From NCBI RefSeq assembly GCF_031127875.1, contig NZ_JARXIA010000031.1, forward strand, positions 1 through 48,147: a stretch of 48,147 nt of DNA, given 5' to 3'. The DNA comes from Pelagicoccus sp. SDUM812005. Its GTDB lineage: Bacteria > Verrucomicrobiota > Verrucomicrobiia > Opitutales > Opitutaceae. The position numbers were made by a program, and so were the translations under genes. Below, piece after piece: positions 39,041 to 48,147 of the stretch (positions are counted from its first letter, which is position 1; every line of letters starts with the position of its first letter). The notes beneath the pieces were generated by a model. The model made no database searches. It saw nothing but the letters and a program-made list of their open reading frames with translations, and was not told the origin of the DNA.

Positions 39041-40123
39041 TTAGTCGATCTTGGTGTAGACGCCGCCGCCGAGGAGTTTGGGGCCGTCGTAGAGGGCGAT
39101 GATTTGGCCGAGGGCGAGGGCGCGCTGGGGCTGGTCGAAGGTGATCTCGACTGTTTTTTCGTCGAGGCGTTTGTAGTGGACGGGGACGCGGGGGTCGCGG
39201 TAGCGGACCTTGACCTCGAGGCGGCAGTCGTCGGCGGGAGGCTGGCCGGTGAAGCTGAGCTCGGAGACTTCGCAGCGGCTGGAGTAGAGGCCGGGCGCGG
39301 TGGGGGCTTCGAAGGAGACGAGCAGGGCGTTGCGTTGTATGTCTTTTCCGACTACGACGTAGAAGTTGTTGTCGGAGTTGGAGGGTACGCCGATGCCGCG
39401 GCGTTGGCCGATGGTGAAGTAGTGGAGGCCGGGGTGCTCGCCGAGCGTCTTGTCGTCGTCGGCGCGGATGATGGGGCCGGGGCGGTCGGGCACGTATTCG
39501 CGGAGGAAGTCGGACATCTTGATGTTGCCGATGAAGCAGATGCCTTGGGAGTCCTTTTTGGCGGCGTTGGGAAGCTGGTGCTTTTGGGCGAGCTCGCGGA
39601 GCTGGGGCTTGAGCAGGTGTCCGACGGGGAAGTGGGCGCGGGCGACCTGCTCGGGCCGCATCATGGCGAGGAAGTAGGTTTGGTCCTTGTTGGGGTCGGC
39701 TCCTTCGATGATGGAGCGGGGCTGGCCTTCGGTTTCGCGGATTTGGGCGTAGTGTCCGGTGGCGACTTCGTGGAATCCGTTTTCGAGGGCGTAGTCGAGG
39801 AAGACGCCGAACTTGATCTCGCGGTTGCACATGACGTCTGGGTTGGGCGTGATGCCGGACTGGTAGCCGGAGAGCAGGTAGTCGACGATGCGGGTGCGGT
39901 ACTCGTGCATGAGGTTGACCACGCGGAAGGGGATGTCGAGGGCTTGGGCGACGGCGGAGGCGTCCTCGATGTCCTGCTGCCAGGGGCAGTCGCCGAGGAT
40001 CTCGTCTTCGTTGATCCAGTTTTTCATGTAGGCGCCTTCGATGGCGTAGCCTTGCTCTTTGAGGAGCAGGGTGGCTACGGCGGAGTCGACGCCTCCGGAC
40101 ATGGCGACTAGGATCTTCTTCAT
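39041..40123 (-). CDS. mnmA: tRNA-specific 2-thiouridylase MnmA
   Basis: A 360-residue ATP-pyrophosphatase that thiolates U34 of tRNA-Lys, -Glu and -Gln in the cytoplasm. The PP-loop is [10 protein letters not shown] at residues 8-17. The two catalytic cysteines are Cys99 ([12 protein letters not shown]) and Cys196 (DSQGICFIG). The GHYAQI and DQTYFLAMM motifs and the C-terminal beta barrel ([24 protein letters not shown]) are complete. Length is normal. ATG at 40123. It lies upstream of mtfA and the histidine kinase. The upstream spacer contains an interspersed repeat at 40131. The sulfur donor chain (TusA-E) is not in the window, apart from the TusE-like protein in the sulfur operon. Confidence 0.97.
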   Translation of the reverse strand: MKKILVAMSGGVDSAVATLLLKEQGYAIEGAYMKNWINEDEILGDCPWQQDIEDASAVAQALDIPFRVVNLMHEYRTRIVDYLLSGYQSGITPNPDVMCNREIKFGVFLDYALENGFHEVATGHYAQIRETEGQPRSIIEGADPNKDQTYFLAMMRPEQVARAHFPVGHLLKPQLRELAQKHQLPNAAKKDSQGICFIGNIKMSDFLREYVPDRPGPIIRADDDKTLGEHPGLHYFTIGQRRGIGVPSNSDNNFYVVVGKDIQRNALLVSFEAPTAPGLYSSRCEVSELSFTGQPPADDCRLEVKVRYRDPRVPVHYKRLDEKTVEITFDQPQRALALGQIIALYDGPKLLGGGVYTKID

Positions 40124-40130
40124 GGCGGGG

Positions 40131-40170
40131 AGTGAAAGATGAAATGTGGAGGGTGAAAAGTGAAATGTGG
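40131..40170. repeat. Interspersed repeat, family F (GTGAAA phrase), copy 1
   Basis: AGTGAAAGATGAAATGTGGA then GGGTGAAAAGTGAAATGTGG: two similar units in tandem. Related to the GTGAA-rich part of the second dnaE2 insertion at 26352. Confidence 0.6.
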
Positions 40171-40285
40171 GACGGGGGCGCTTGGGGCTGCCGGCGAGAG
40201 GGGGAGGCGGGCGAGGGGGAGGTTGATTTCGGGCTGGCGTTTTGCGCGTGGAAGCGCGAGTAAGGGTTTCCCCAATCTATTCTCT

Positions 40286-41014
40286 ATGAAGAGCTTGATG
40301 ACTGCTGAGACATTTACCGAAGGGCTGAAAGCGGCCTTGGGCGACCGCTTGTCGATGGTGGCCCTTTTTGGCTCGGCGGCGGTGGGGGATACGGCGGAGC
40401 GTTTCTCGGACGTGAACATTATGGTGGTGTGCACGCGCTTGGGGGTGGGGGAGCTGGACGCGATCGCGAAGCTGTCGCGGGAGTGGTCGAAGCTGGGCAA
40501 TCCGCCGCCCTTGATGTTCGCCTTGGACCGGCTGATGAATTCGTCGCACGTTTTCCCGATCGAGCTTCTAGATATAAAGGAGAACCATCGGGTGCTGTTT
40601 GGCCGCGACGTCTTGCGGGACCTGCCGATCAGCCAGGCGAACTTGCGGTTTCAGTTGGAGCACGAGCTGAAGGGGAAGCTGATCCAGCTGCGGGAGGGGT
40701 ACATGCTGGCGGCTCAGGACGGCGAGGCTTTGGTGGACCTGATGCTGCGTTCGCTTTCCAATTTCCAGATCATGCTGAAGGCGGCGCTACGCTTCTATGC
40801 GGTGAGCGTGCCGGCGAAGAAGCGGGAGGCGGTGCGGGAGCTTTCGCGGCACGTGCCTTACGACCTTTCGGTTTTCGAGGAGTTGCAGGGGATCAAGGAG
40901 GGGACGAGCTTGCCGCCGTTTAGTCGCGACGCGGCGCGGGAGTTGTTCGAGCGGTACTTGGAGGCGATCGAGCGTTCGGCGGATTTGATCGCGGCCTTGA
41001 GTCGCCGCGATTAG
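40286..41014 (+). CDS. Nucleotidyltransferase-domain protein (Pol beta superfamily)
   Basis: A 242-residue protein from the ATG at 40286 (another ATG at 40298). The N-terminal domain carries the minimal-nucleotidyltransferase signature ALFGSAAVGDTAERFSDVNIMVV at about residues 27-48. The GS and first Asp are present, and the second expected Asp is Asn44. The C-terminal two thirds is helical (ELKGKLIQLREGYMLA, LMLRSLSNFQIMLKAALRFY, ARELFERYLEAIERSADLI) and resembles HEPN-like bundles often joined or adjacent to MNT domains. Function unknown; a nucleotide-transfer or substrate-binding role is possible. Rightward, alone, after the mnmA promoter region. Confidence 0.7.
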   Translation: MKSLMTAETFTEGLKAALGDRLSMVALFGSAAVGDTAERFSDVNIMVVCTRLGVGELDAIAKLSREWSKLGNPPPLMFALDRLMNSSHVFPIELLDIKENHRVLFGRDVLRDLPISQANLRFQLEHELKGKLIQLREGYMLAAQDGEALVDLMLRSLSNFQIMLKAALRFYAVSVPAKKREAVRELSRHVPYDLSVFEELQGIKEGTSLPPFSRDAARELFERYLEAIERSADLIAALSRRD

Positions 41015-41116
41015 TTCGCTTCTTTTCTTTGGATCGAGTGGCTTTTTGCTGCATTCAGGTTAATTCTCGAACTTCCAGCCCGATTTTCTTGCTTTGGCGC
41101 GGATCGTGTTTGGTTG

Positions 41117-43582
41117 ATGGTCCTCTCACCCACAGACATGTCACCCTCTCTCGAAAGTAGACACATACGAAAAGCTTACCTGACCTCGATTACCGGGGGC
41201 GTAGTGGAGCTAAACCGGGATTGGCGCGCGTTGCGTTTGCCTCCCATCAGCATGGAAGGGCATGCCTTTGCGCATTTGCAATTGCGCACTTTGCCGCCGA
41301 TCGACTATGCGAAACGCAGCGGCTACTACGTGAGCAAGAGCGGTAAGGTTGTTTTCGTCTTCTATCCGCAGAAGTATTCGAAAATCGAGTACACGGGCGT
41401 TTCGGTCTACGTCGCCGGCAGCTTCAACGGCTGGCAGAGCGCGATCGGCGACCCGGAGTGGGAGCTCGTTCCGGAAACGATTGGCGGGAAGCGAGTGCTG
41501 ATCTTGCGCAAGGAACTCGACATCTTCACTGGCGACACGGTGTGCCAGTTCAAGTTCGTGACGGATAAGCACCATTGGTTCTTGCCGGAGCAGGAGGCGC
41601 CGAACCTCGCCTCGGACGGGATGGGCAATGCGAACTACGTTTTCCAGCCGAAGCGCACGGGCAAGCATCGCCTCGCCTTCACGCTCAAGAAGCCGATCGA
41701 GTTTTCGAATACGAACGTGCTACTCTACCACACTCGCAAGGGAGTGGAGCGTACGGAGCTTTCCTTGGGCAAGTTTTTCCTGAGCCTCAAGTCGGACAAG
41801 CCCTTGGGGGCGGTCGTAGGCAAGAAGTCGGTGACGTTTCGCCTGTTCGCTCCGCGGGCGAAGTGGGTGAAGGTCGGCTTCTTCTCGGACCTCGACGAAC
41901 CTAAGAAAGCGAACTGGCTGCTGATGAAGCGGGACAAGGATTTCGTTTGGGAGGCGACGGTCGACGAGGATCTGGCGGGGTACTACTATTGGTTCCGTCT
42001 CGACGGGCCCGACGAACATAACAGCCTCTTCGATCCGGACTTCAACGTGCTTGATCCCTACGCGAAGGCGACGGTCGGTCGCGAGGGGCCGGGGATCATC
42101 GTGGACGAGTCCGCCTACGGAAAGCCGGTTCGGACCTTTACTCCGCCGCAGTGGCAGAACCTCGTCTTGCTCGAGGGGCACGTGCGCGACTTCGTCGCCA
42201 AGCTGCCGGGGATCCAGCGCGACGACGAGCGTCCGCTCGGTTTCGCCGACCTGGCACGCTATGCGAGGCGGAAGGACTTTTATCCTAAGCGTCTCGGGGT
42301 GAATGCCATCGAGCTGCAGCCGATCCAGGAAAACGACAGCCAAAGCTACGGCGAGTACCATTGGGGCTACATGACGGCGAACTACTTCGCTCCGCATTCT
42401 GGATACGGGAGCGATCCGAAGAAGGGCTCGCAGGTACGTGAGTTCAGGGAGCTTGTGGATACCTTGCACGAGGAAGGTTTCGCGGTGATTCTCGATGTCG
42501 TTTACAATCACGTGGGCGAGCCGGCCCACCTGATGTTCGTGGACAAGCACTATTATTTCCATGCTTCTTCGGACGGAGAGCTGAGCAATTGGAGCGGCTG
42601 CGGCAACGACCTGCGCTGCGAGGCGCCGATGGCGAAGCGGCTGATCATCGACAGCTTGAAGCACCTGATGGAGTTCTACGGAGTCGACGGGTTCCGCTTC
42701 GACCTGGCGGACTTGGTTGGAAAGCCGGTGCTCAAGGAGGTGGAGAAGGAGCTCAAGAAGGTGCGTTCCGACGTGATCTTGATCGCGGAGCCATGGAGCT
42801 TTCGCGGGCACATCGGTCCGGATTTGCGAGACACTGGATTTGCGTCATGGAATGATGGATACCGCGAATTTCTCAAGGACTACGTTCGCTGCGAGGCCAG
42901 CGTGGATACGGCTCGCTATTTCATGGAAGGCTCGGTCGGGCACTATGCGACTTGGCCGTCGCAGACCGTTAACTACGTGGAGTCGCATGACGACCGGGTT
43001 TGGATCGACGACATCACCGAGCACGCGAACTTCGACGGCACCTTGCCGACCCAGCGCGACATCGCCCGCACGCGGATGATGGTTGCGATGCTGATGATGT
43101 CGGTCGGCATGCCGATGCTGCACTCCGGCATGGACTTTCTCGGCACCAAGAACGGGGTGCGCAACACCTACCAGGACGGGCCCCGCAACGCCCTCGACTA
43201 CGAGCGGGCTTTGGAGTTTTCCTCCTGTTCCAAGTACTTTTCGGATTGGGTTGCCTTTCGGCTTTCGGAGAAGGGGGGCCTCTTGCGTCACTACAATCGT
43301 GCTCCGGATGGTTTCTTCGCCTTTCTGCCGGCGGAGAGCGGCAATGCCTTCGCGTGCGTCTACAACGCTTCCGGCGAGTGGGGAGGGCGCAAGTTGCTCT
43401 TCGGCGCGAACCCTGGCCTCGGAGCGGTGCAGATTCCGCTCGGCGACTGGGGAGGGAAGGCTTGGCGGCAGATCGCCGACCACGAGCGTTTCCTCGAGCC
43501 GAAAGATCGCGCTTGGGCTAATCGTCCGGATAAGACCCTCTTTTTGCCTCGCTTGGCCTGCGGGCTTTGGGAGCTTGCGTAG
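41117..43582 (+). CDS. GH13 alpha-glucan debranching-type enzyme (pullulanase/isoamylase-like)
   Basis: An 821-residue glycoside hydrolase without signal peptide. After about 90 residues, a CBM48/AMPK-like E-set lies near 95-190 (VSVYVAGSFNGWQSAIGDPEW, then CQFKFVTDKHHWFL). A second lies near 235-310 (VTFRLFAPRAKWVKVGFFSD). The GH13 barrel follows with all four regions: VILDVVYNHVG, GFRFDLADLVG with the nucleophile Asp at about 529, LIAEPW with the acid Glu at about 558, and VESHDD with the stabilising Asp at about 625. It should cleave alpha-1,6 branches of glycogen-like glucans in the cytoplasm. A TTG at 41114 is in frame; the ATG at 41117 or 41138 is the likely start. The glycolytic cluster follows. 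Confidence 0.88.
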   Translation: MVLSPTDMSPSLESRHIRKAYLTSITGGVVELNRDWRALRLPPISMEGHAFAHLQLRTLPPIDYAKRSGYYVSKSGKVVFVFYPQKYSKIEYTGVSVYVAGSFNGWQSAIGDPEWELVPETIGGKRVLILRKELDIFTGDTVCQFKFVTDKHHWFLPEQEAPNLASDGMGNANYVFQPKRTGKHRLAFTLKKPIEFSNTNVLLYHTRKGVERTELSLGKFFLSLKSDKPLGAVVGKKSVTFRLFAPRAKWVKVGFFSDLDEPKKANWLLMKRDKDFVWEATVDEDLAGYYYWFRLDGPDEHNSLFDPDFNVLDPYAKATVGREGPGIIVDESAYGKPVRTFTPPQWQNLVLLEGHVRDFVAKLPGIQRDDERPLGFADLARYARRKDFYPKRLGVNAIELQPIQENDSQSYGEYHWGYMTANYFAPHSGYGSDPKKGSQVREFRELVDTLHEEGFAVILDVVYNHVGEPAHLMFVDKHYYFHASSDGELSNWSGCGNDLRCEAPMAKRLIIDSLKHLMEFYGVDGFRFDLADLVGKPVLKEVEKELKKVRSDVILIAEPWSFRGHIGPDLRDTGFASWNDGYREFLKDYVRCEASVDTARYFMEGSVGHYATWPSQTVNYVESHDDRVWIDDITEHANFDGTLPTQRDIARTRMMVAMLMMSVGMPMLHSGMDFLGTKNGVRNTYQDGPRNALDYERALEFSSCSKYFSDWVAFRLSEKGGLLRHYNRAPDGFFAFLPAESGNAFACVYNASGEWGGRKLLFGANPGLGAVQIPLGDWGGKAWRQIADHERFLEPKDRAWANRPDKTLFLPRLACGLWELA

Positions 43583-43666
43583 GGGTGGCTCCCCTCGTGG
43601 CGCGGCTCAAAATCGAGCACTATAACTTCTTGATTTTCTCATAGGGGTGTCATGTACTCCCGCCTC

Positions 43667-43686
43667 GCGTGGCATTTTTGCCATGC
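43667..43686. promoter_or_regulatory. Hairpin in the leader of the gap gene
   Basis: GCGTGGCA and TGCCATGC form an 8-bp stem (one G-T pair) around TTTT, about 40 bases before the gap ATG. It may be a leader stabiliser or the terminator of the GH13 gene; the sequence alone does not decide. Confidence 0.35.
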
Positions 43687-43727
43687 GAACTCACTCAATA
43701 CGTCAATATCGCAACACATAGATTACC

Positions 43728-44750
<1,023 letters not shown>

Positions 44751-44774
44751 TCGAGTGAAGGCTTAGAACTTTTC

Positions 44775-44820
44775 AGCCCTTTGCTTGCGCCCGTAACTGC
44801 GCGGGCAAGGGGCTTTTCTA
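44775..44820 (+). terminator. Rho-independent terminator between gap and pgk
   Basis: A 16-bp stem with a few G-T pairs (AGCCCTTTGCTTGCGC at 44775-44790, GCGCGGGCAAGGGGCT at 44799-44814) and an 8-base loop, followed by TTTCTATTT. It begins 25 bases after the gap stop. Confidence 0.88.
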
Positions 44821-44924
44821 TTTCCAGGGCTTGTATTCGCCGCAACCGCAGGCGAGGGCCCGCAAAGCATCCGAAATTTGGACGCCTCCGCAGAGGTCGT
44901 CCCACCTCCTTTTTATTCAAAGCT

Positions 44925-46127
44925 ATGGCTACAAAGACCATCGAAGACATCGACCTCAAGGGTAAGAAAGCGCTCATCCGCGTGGACTTCAACGTACCGA
45001 TCAAGGACGGCGAAGTCACTGACAAGACCCGTATCCTCGGCGCCTTGCCGACCATCAAGCACGTCATCGCCCAAGGCGGTACCGCAGTGCTCCTCAGCCA
45101 CCTCGGTCGCCCCAAGGGAGAAGTGAACCCCAAGTTCACGCTCGAGCCAGTCGCCAAGGCCCTGGCCGCAGAGCTGGGTCAAGCGGTCGTTTTCGTTCCC
45201 GAGTCTCGCGGCGAAGTCGCCGAAAAGGCAGTTGCCGCCCTGGAGCCCGGGTCCGTGGCGCTTTTGGAAAACGTGCGTTTCCACGCTGGCGAGGAGAAGA
45301 ACGACCCCGAGCTTTCCAAGGCTTTCGCCAAGCTCGGCGACGTGTACATCAACGACGCCTTCGGCACCGCTCACCGCGCCCACTCTTCGACGGCTGGCAT
45401 CGCGGAGTTCCTCAAGCCGGCGGTTTGCGGATTCCTGATCCAGAAGGAGCTCGAATTCCTTGGCGACAAGACCGCCAACGCGGAGCGTCCTTTCACCGTG
45501 ATCCTCGGTGGAGCGAAGGTATCCGACAAGCTCAAGGTCATCGACGCTCTGCTCGAGAAGGCCGACACTATCCTGATCGGCGGAGCGATGGCTTATACTT
45601 TCGCCCTTGCCAACGGCAAGACGGTAGGGGACAGCCTCAAGGAGGAGTCCATGGTCGAGATGACTGCGGAACTGCAGAAGAAGGCGGCTGCCAAGGGCGT
45701 GAAGCTCCTGCTCCCAGTGGACAACATTACGGTCGATTCCTTCGATTTCGGCGCCATGAAGGCCGGTAACCTCGGTACTTCCGACGAGAACGGCAACATC
45801 CCCGACGGTTGGGAAGGCGTGGACATCGGTCCCAAGACCGTAGAGCTCTACTGCGCGGAAGTGGCCAAGTCCAAGACGGTTCTCTGGAACGGTCCGATGG
45901 GAATTTTCGAGAGCGACGACTGCAACAAGGGTACCTTCGCGGTGGCCAAGGCGATCGCAGAAAACAAGGACGCGACCACTATCATCGGTGGCGGGGATTC
46001 CGTCACGGCGATCAACATGTCCGGCTACGGCGACCAAGTTTCCTTCAAGAGCACCGGCGGCGGAGCGAGCCTCGAGTTCCTCGAGGGCAAGGTGCTTCCC
46101 GGCGTGGACGCTCTCGACAAGAAGTAG
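44925..46127 (+). CDS. pgk: Phosphoglycerate kinase
   Basis: A 400-residue PGK. The start MATKTIEDIDLKGKKALIRVDFNVP carries the family signature (RVDFNVP). Other landmarks are LLSHLGRPKGE, VALLENVRFHAGEE, the hinge ALLEKADTILIGGAMAYTF, WNGPMGIFE and the phosphate-binding GGGDSVTAI near the end. It makes ATP from 1,3-bisphosphoglycerate. The frame is open for 48 codons upstream, but the ATG at 44925 gives the normal N-terminus. Codon use is that of a highly expressed gene. tpiA follows after 54 bases. Confidence 0.99.
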   Translation: MATKTIEDIDLKGKKALIRVDFNVPIKDGEVTDKTRILGALPTIKHVIAQGGTAVLLSHLGRPKGEVNPKFTLEPVAKALAAELGQAVVFVPESRGEVAEKAVAALEPGSVALLENVRFHAGEEKNDPELSKAFAKLGDVYINDAFGTAHRAHSSTAGIAEFLKPAVCGFLIQKELEFLGDKTANAERPFTVILGGAKVSDKLKVIDALLEKADTILIGGAMAYTFALANGKTVGDSLKEESMVEMTAELQKKAAAKGVKLLLPVDNITVDSFDFGAMKAGNLGTSDENGNIPDGWEGVDIGPKTVELYCAEVAKSKTVLWNGPMGIFESDDCNKGTFAVAKAIAENKDATTIIGGGDSVTAINMSGYGDQVSFKSTGGGASLEFLEGKVLPGVDALDKK

Positions 46128-46181
46128 TCGCCGTCCGCGAATCTCAGAAAGTCAGAAATTTAAAACTCAAATCTAACAAAC

Positions 46182-46949
46182 ATGTCCCGCAAATATCTCA
46201 TCGCAGGTAACTGGAAAATGAACAAGAACCCGGCCGACGGCGCGGATCTCGCGAAGGAAATCGCGGCATTCGTTTCCAAGGACGAGTCTGTGGAAGTGGT
46301 CATCTGCCCTACGGCGGTGGCGCTTGATCGCGTTTCGACCGCTATCGAAGGATCTGCCGTAAAGCTCGGCGCTCAAAACCTCTACCCGAAGGCCAGCGGC
46401 GCCTACACTGGAGAAATCTCCGCTGAGATGATCCGCGCTGTATTCGGCAAGTACGTGATCCTCGGTCACAGCGAGCGTCGCGAGTACTTCAAGGAGTCTG
46501 ACGCTTTCGTTAACGAAAAGGTTAAGTTTGCTCTGGAGAACAACCTCAACCCGATCCTCTGCATTGGCGAAACCCTCGAGCAGCGCGAAGCGGACGAAAC
46601 GCTTGAAGTGAACAAGACTCAGCTGCTGGGCGGCCTCGAAGGCGTATCCGCCGAGGATATGCCGAAGGTCGTGATCGCTTACGAACCTGTTTGGGCGATC
46701 GGTACCGGCAAGACTGCTACTCCGGAAATGGCTCAGGAAGTTCACGCGGCGATCCGCGGAGAGCTCGCAGCCAAGTATGGCGAAGCGGTTGCCGAAAAGG
46801 TCCGCATCCTCTACGGCGGTTCCATGAAGCCAGCCAACGCGGACGAGCTTCTCGCCCAAAAGGACATCGACGGCGGCCTCATCGGCGGCGCGGCTCTCGA
46901 TGCGAAGTCCTTCTTGGACCTGATCGCTTCTGCTCGCAAGGCAGACTAG
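46182..46949 (+). CDS. tpiA: Triosephosphate isomerase
   Basis: A 255-residue TIM barrel: AGNWKMNKN with the catalytic Lys near residue 13, LGAQNLYP, ILGHSERREYF with the catalytic His near 97, the signature AYEPVWAIGTGKTAT with the catalytic Glu near 169 and the mobile loop, and ILYGGSMKPAN with GGLIGGAALDA for phosphate binding. It interconverts dihydroxyacetone phosphate and glyceraldehyde-3-phosphate. Probably co-transcribed with pgk. Its end is marked by a strong terminator. Confidence 0.99.
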   Translation: MSRKYLIAGNWKMNKNPADGADLAKEIAAFVSKDESVEVVICPTAVALDRVSTAIEGSAVKLGAQNLYPKASGAYTGEISAEMIRAVFGKYVILGHSERREYFKESDAFVNEKVKFALENNLNPILCIGETLEQREADETLEVNKTQLLGGLEGVSAEDMPKVVIAYEPVWAIGTGKTATPEMAQEVHAAIRGELAAKYGEAVAEKVRILYGGSMKPANADELLAQKDIDGGLIGGAALDAKSFLDLIASARKAD

Positions 46950-46980
46950 TCGGTCCCGGATCAACGGAATTATTTGGTGG

Positions 46981-47021
46981 AAACGCTCTCGGCTGCCTAG
47001 CCGGGAGCGTTTTTGTTTTTC
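46981..47021 (+). terminator. Rho-independent terminator of pgk-tpiA
   Basis: Stem AAACGCTCTCGGC (46981-46993) pairs with GCCGGGAGCGTTT (47000-47012, one G-T pair) around TGCCTA, followed by a T-rich tail TTGTTTTT. Confidence 0.92.
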
Positions 47022-47162
47022 TAGCGGAGCTGACGCCTTGCGTCTAGGCCTGGCCTTGCCGGTTCCCGGAGCCTCGCGTTTCAGCTGGCGACCGTTGGGG
47101 CGAGATCCGTACTGGGCAGGGTAGCGCGGCGTCCCGCGGAGGGGATGTCCAGGATTTGGATA

Positions 47163-47194
47163 CAAAAAAGCCGAGAGCTTTTCCAGTTCTCGGC
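47163..47194 (-). terminator. Rho-independent terminator of the receiver-domain gene
   Basis: On the minus strand GCCGAGA and TCTCGGC (7 bp) enclose an 11-base loop and are followed by TTTTTT (plus-strand A run 47164-47169). It starts 13 bases after the stop at 47208. Confidence 0.85.
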
Positions 47195-47207
47195 GGATGG
47201 ACTGCGG

Positions 47208-47795
47208 CTAGCTCTTGCGGCGAGTGCGGACTCGGGGCCAGCTGCGCAGGAGCTGGTCCTTGATAATGGAGGCGGTGATGGGCTTCTCGAGGTAGCCGTT
47301 CATGCCGACGCGGCGGCACTTGAGGCGCGTTTCAGGAGAGACGTTTGCGGTGACGGCGATGATCTCGGTTTTGCGTTCGCTGTCGGACTCCGCCTCGCGG
47401 ATGGCTTGGGTGGTCTCTAGCCCGTCCATGTAGGGCATGTCGAGGTCCATGAAGATATAGTCGTAGTCGCCGCTCTGATACATCTTGAGGGCGTCCTCTC
47501 CGTTCTCCGCTTCGACGCAGGTGTAGCCCAGCTTTTGCAGGATGATGCGGATGATCTTACGGTTGATCTCGTTGTCGTCGGCCACGAGGATCTTGAGCGG
47601 TCGCCGCTCCGCGAAATTTTCGTCGAGGGCTTTGCTTGCGGCGGCGGGCTTGCGCGCGGTGCGGAGCTCCATGCCAGGGAGCTGGGCGCTCAATGCTTCG
47701 AGTTGGTCGCCAGTGAACAGCAGCTCCTGCGTGCTGGTTGCAGGAGGGGCACTGGTCCAAAATTCAAGCTGTCCTGGCGTGCTGCGTTTGCGCAT
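47208..47795 (-). CDS. Single-domain response regulator (REC)
   Basis: A 195-residue protein. The first 65 residues are variable and carry no clear domain. Residues about 67-188 form one receiver domain: acidic pair Asp73-Asp74 in ILVADDNEINRK, phospho-acceptor Asp117 in YIFMDLDMPYMDG, Thr149 in IIAVTAN and Lys171 in GYLEKPI. No output domain follows; the sequence ends in a basic tail RVRTRRKS. The DDNEINRK and DLDMPYMDG wording is that of receiver domains in hybrid kinases and phosphorelays, so it may be a phosphate shuttle or a diverged relay piece. No kinase adjoins; the GAF kinase at 36.4 kb is a candidate partner only by presence. Confidence 0.9.
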   Translation of the reverse strand: MRKRSTPGQLEFWTSAPPATSTQELLFTGDQLEALSAQLPGMELRTARKPAAASKALDENFAERRPLKILVADDNEINRKIIRIILQKLGYTCVEAENGEDALKMYQSGDYDYIFMDLDMPYMDGLETTQAIREAESDSERKTEIIAVTANVSPETRLKCRRVGMNGYLEKPITASIIKDQLLRSWPRVRTRRKS

Positions 47796-48019
47796 TGGGT
47801 GTTTAAAGTCCGAAACGTGTCAAAAATTCTTCATTTTGCAAGTTTTACCGGCTCGGCCCTGAGTCCTCGGGCAGGGAAAGGCTTAGGGGACAAGGGGAAA
47901 TTGGGGCTGGCGGGAGGACGGTGTCCTCGGCTGGGACTTGTTTGCGGGACGTGTGAAGGCGATGAAGAAGGGGCCTTCAAGGGGCGCGAAAAATGTGGCA
48001 AAAAAGTTCGAAACCGCAC

Positions 48020-48047
48020 TTGACTTGGAAAGGGCGCTTCCTACTTT
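48020..48047 (+). promoter_or_regulatory. Sigma70-type promoter for tRNA-Asp
   Basis: TTGACT at 48020-48025 and TACTTT at 48042-48047 are separated by 16 bases and lie about 20 bases before the mature tRNA 5' end. Confidence 0.6.
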
Positions 48048-48067
48048 CAGCGTCTCTTTCACGCCAC

Positions 48068-48144
<77 letters not shown>

Positions 48145-48147
48145 CCG

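Noticed and set aside
38979-39830. The upstream extension of the mtfA frame through mnmA to an ATG at 39830
   Set aside because: The extension is an Arg/Pro-rich shadow of mnmA and would give an absurd N-terminus.

Overview
The window looks like a chromosomal segment of a high-GC Verrucomicrobiota bacterium, probably of the Opitutia group. This is an inference from gene content: a DUF1080 lipoprotein beside a Tat-exported Gfo/Idh/MocA oxidoreductase, a secreted FN3 protein with the C-terminal domain common in verrucomicrobial exported proteins, outer-membrane TonB and FadL-type proteins, a two-Cys-less-one (single-cysteine) DsrC homologue next to an SQR, and many short phrase-like interspersed repeats. 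No 16S gene or other decisive marker is present.

Layout. 0-9 kb: the tail of a membrane-anchored protein with a clear terminator, rarA, a YhcH-type protein, an FkbM-type methyltransferase, a TonB receptor, a secreted FN3 protein, a class I aminotransferase and a peroxiredoxin-like protein. 9-13 kb: a soluble chemoreceptor with its signalling domain at the N-terminus, an iron-sulfur photolyase and a secreted glutathione peroxidase. 13-18.3 kb: a leftward cluster (Gfo/Idh/MocA, DUF1080, a helical-repeat exported protein, a small unknown protein), a VOC protein and a secreted-protein gene broken by one base in a G6 run. 18.7-20.7 kb: an AT-rich two-gene RloA/RloB (AbiL-like) anti-phage module that looks horizontally acquired. 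20.9-27.2 kb: the imuA-imuB-dnaE2 mutagenesis cassette. 27.4-31.2 kb: a spermidine-synthase-like methyltransferase, a second Gfo/Idh/MocA oxidoreductase and a divergent Nramp-family transporter. 31.5-36.3 kb: a PocR/AraC regulator facing a FadL-SQR-TusE/DsrC-DsrE2 sulfur operon that ends in a strong terminator. 36.4-41 kb: a GAF histidine kinase, mtfA (with no canonical start codon), mnmA and a nucleotidyltransferase-like protein. 41-48 kb: a GH13 pullulanase-like enzyme, the gap-pgk-tpiA glycolytic cluster with two good terminators, a receiver-domain protein, and tRNA-Asp with a sigma70-like promoter.

The most striking feature is a dense set of short interspersed repeats of at least six sequence families between about 21.8 and 29.6 kb, with a few outliers. 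They fill nearly every intergenic gap there. They also sit in frame inside the coding sequences of imuB (once) and dnaE2 (twice), supply the last codons and stop of the Nramp-family gene, and contain the apparent start codon of one oxidoreductase. The same repeat is read in different frames in imuB and dnaE2, so spread at the DNA level followed by tolerance in the protein is the simplest reading. A second system worth attention is the sulfur operon with its cysteine-rich PocR/AraC regulator and a direct-repeat operator candidate.
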